From the NCBI GenBank assembly GCA_964423525.1, contig CAYRFU010000421.1, positions 1 through 5,370 on the forward strand: DNA of 5,370 bases. The letters are read 5' to 3'. The notes beneath the pieces are model-generated. The model made no database searches, was not told where the DNA came from, and saw nothing but the letters and a program-made list of their open reading frames with translations. This DNA is from CAYRFU01 sp964423525. Lineage in GTDB: Bacteria; Vulcanimicrobiota; Xenobia; Xenobiales; JADMJV01. The position numbers were made by a program, and so were the translations under genes. Shown here piece after piece: positions 5,299 through 5,370 of this stretch; positions within the stretch are counted from its first letter, which is position 1; each line of letters starts with the position of its first letter.

Positions 5299-5370
5299 GG
5301 AGGCCACTGAGCTCACGGATTGAGCCAGGCTAAGCCTGGGATAGGAGGAAACTGGTGTAGCTGTATTAGT

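Larger units (their letters stand above)
5068..5370. other. Non-coding or foreign tail after the kinase break
   Basis: About 300 bases with no credible gene. Positions 5068-5123 are AT-rich (runs such as CTAAATTTTTC and the palindrome TGAAATTTCA at 5114-5123) against GC-rich surroundings. They are followed by a 36-bp palindrome, a GTGTTATAACAC palindrome, a CCAGGC/GCCTGG stem (5325-5339) and an AGGAGG (5343-5348) that could be a ribosome site for a gene beyond the window. The only start codon close after it, GTG at 5356, is followed at once by TAG. The 62-aa frame at 5135-5323 reads through the palindrome and resembles no protein I know. An imperfect direct repeat, GGCCTGTTGGACA (5218-5230) and GGCCTGTTGACA (5255-5266), is also present. 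Confidence 0.5.

Noticed and set aside
5135..5323. 62-aa frame as a gene
   Set aside because: It runs through the 36-bp palindrome, lacks a clear ribosome site and has no recognisable features.

Overview
GC-rich bacterial DNA of roughly 60% G+C (an impression, not a count), with good Shine-Dalgarno sites, GTG/TTG as well as ATG starts, and overlapping genes. A SpoVG-family gene beside a two-component cluster fits several phyla (Firmicutes, spirochaetes, deltaproteobacterial and candidate-phylum lineages). The sequence does not fix the phylum. No RNA genes or CRISPR array were found.

Layout. (1) Positions 1-1643 hold the decayed remains of a group II intron reverse transcriptase/maturase gene (LtrA-like). 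It has an early in-frame TGA (60-62), a 454-bp MITE-like insertion (771-1224) flanked by an 8-bp target duplication, a second in-frame TGA (1593-1595), and a 3' truncation near 1643 that removes the maturase domain and the intron's 3' RNA domains. (2) Positions 1657-2031 encode a 124-aa glycine-zipper membrane-type protein whose Shine-Dalgarno site starts exactly where RT homology ends. (3) Two hairpins (2045-2105) lie between this gene and a convergent spoVG-like gene (2112-2402, minus). (4) A divergent cluster on the plus strand encodes a stand-alone receiver protein (2581-2994), an unrecognised 158-aa protein (2991-3467, 4-nt ATGA overlap) and a membrane sensor histidine kinase (3604-5130). 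(5) The kinase loses its reading frame content at an AT-rich junction near 5065. The last 300 bases carry no convincing gene but contain a 36-bp perfect palindrome and a 12-bp palindrome around a -10-like element.

Assembly. The 100 N at 3468-3567 are flanked by the same 55 bases on both sides. This looks like two contigs overlapping by one k-mer and joined with a default gap. If the copies are collapsed, the 158-aa gene and the kinase gene overlap by 19 nt and the three signalling genes form one tight operon.

Working together: the kinase would sense a periplasmic or extracellular signal and phosphorylate the receiver protein. The kinase as seen lacks its ATPase domain, so the operon is broken here or continues elsewhere through a misassembly. 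No clearly new multi-gene system is visible. The most informative items are the MITE, the glycine-zipper gene grafted onto the intron remnant, and the palindromes near spoVG and after the kinase.
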